DNA from: a bacterium
GTDB lineage: Bacteria; CG2-30-53-67; CG2-30-70-394
NCBI GenBank assembly: GCA_024278555.1
Contig: JAJRSX010000068.1
Span: forward strand, 1 to 15,340
Direction: 5' to 3'
Length of the DNA: 15,340 nt
The translations under genes were made by a program, and so were the position numbers. The notes under the pieces are model-generated. The model worked only from the letters and a program-made list of their open reading frames with translations. It did not search any database and was not told the origin of the DNA. Shown here piece after piece: positions 15,309 to 15,340 of this stretch. Every line of letters begins with the position of its first letter. Position 1 is the first letter of the stretch.

Positions 15309-15340
15309 CATTTCTTGCGATGACGGCGTCGGTCGGCTGA

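Noticed and set aside
15295-15340. C-terminal end of a minus-strand gene entering from the right edge (QPTDAVIARNADCP then stop)
   Set aside because: Only 14 codons are visible and no family is recognised; other frames are equally open, so it cannot be supported.
14705-15340. Several overlapping ORFs on both strands
   Set aside because: They are translations of the dispersed repeat; the same peptide (e.g. LPWVPWP) appears in copy A at a noncoding site and no frame is preferentially conserved.

Overview
This is a high-GC bacterial chromosomal window, by eye about two thirds G+C or more. It is dominated by housekeeping genes: an EF-G paralogue, Fe-SOD, glmU-glmS, tmk and a DUF502 gene. The glmU-glmS order, the E. 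coli-like SodB and the RssA-type patatin suggest a high-GC proteobacterium, most likely a gammaproteobacterium or relative. That placement is inference only. I see no phage, integrase, transposase or CRISPR array. The unusual material is in gene variants and in the intergenic DNA.

Layout. 1-1979 (minus): an ECF sigma factor overlaps a small zinc-binding anti-sigma factor by 4 bp, followed by a lipoprotein alpha/beta-hydrolase that runs off the left edge. This looks like one regulated cell-envelope operon. 2128-4215 (plus): an EF-G-like GTPase with altered G-motifs. 4429-5004 (plus): sodB, with a mutually exclusive hairpin arrangement in its leader and a strong intrinsic terminator. 5287-6219 (plus): a patatin/RssA-like hydrolase, perhaps preceded by a tiny secreted-peptide ORF, and convergent with an alpha/beta hydrolase (6233-7021, minus). 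7427-12737 (minus): glmU, glmS and a ClC-type anion transporter with CBS domains, in that transcription order. GlmS and GlmU make UDP-GlcNAc for peptidoglycan and LPS. 12905-13873 (minus): a lone TIGR02574-type antitoxin, the last ~22 codons of its decayed ParE-like toxin, and a DUF502 membrane protein. 14057-14704 (plus): thymidylate kinase.

Intergenic DNA. Three kinds of dispersed, structured repeat occupy the gaps. (1) A 'GGCCACGGAACCCACGGAAG' element occurs at 7137-7384 and again at 14753-15040. In the second locus its core is inverted and enclosed by perfect 30-bp inverted arms. (2) A GC-hairpin plus G-run element occurs at 4303-4343, 12743-12788 and 12901-12940. (3) A ~151-bp inverted-repeat-bounded element lies between glmU and glmS. 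Two of these supply the last codons or stop codon of a neighbouring gene (glmU, DUF502).

Main leads: the inverted repeat locus; NKLN in place of NKxD in the EF-G paralogue; a ClC with altered Ser/Tyr/Glu positions in its ion pathway; the decayed toxin next to a surviving antitoxin; the alternative hairpins before sodB; and an ECF-controlled lipoprotein hydrolase. No complete new defence or mobile system is visible.
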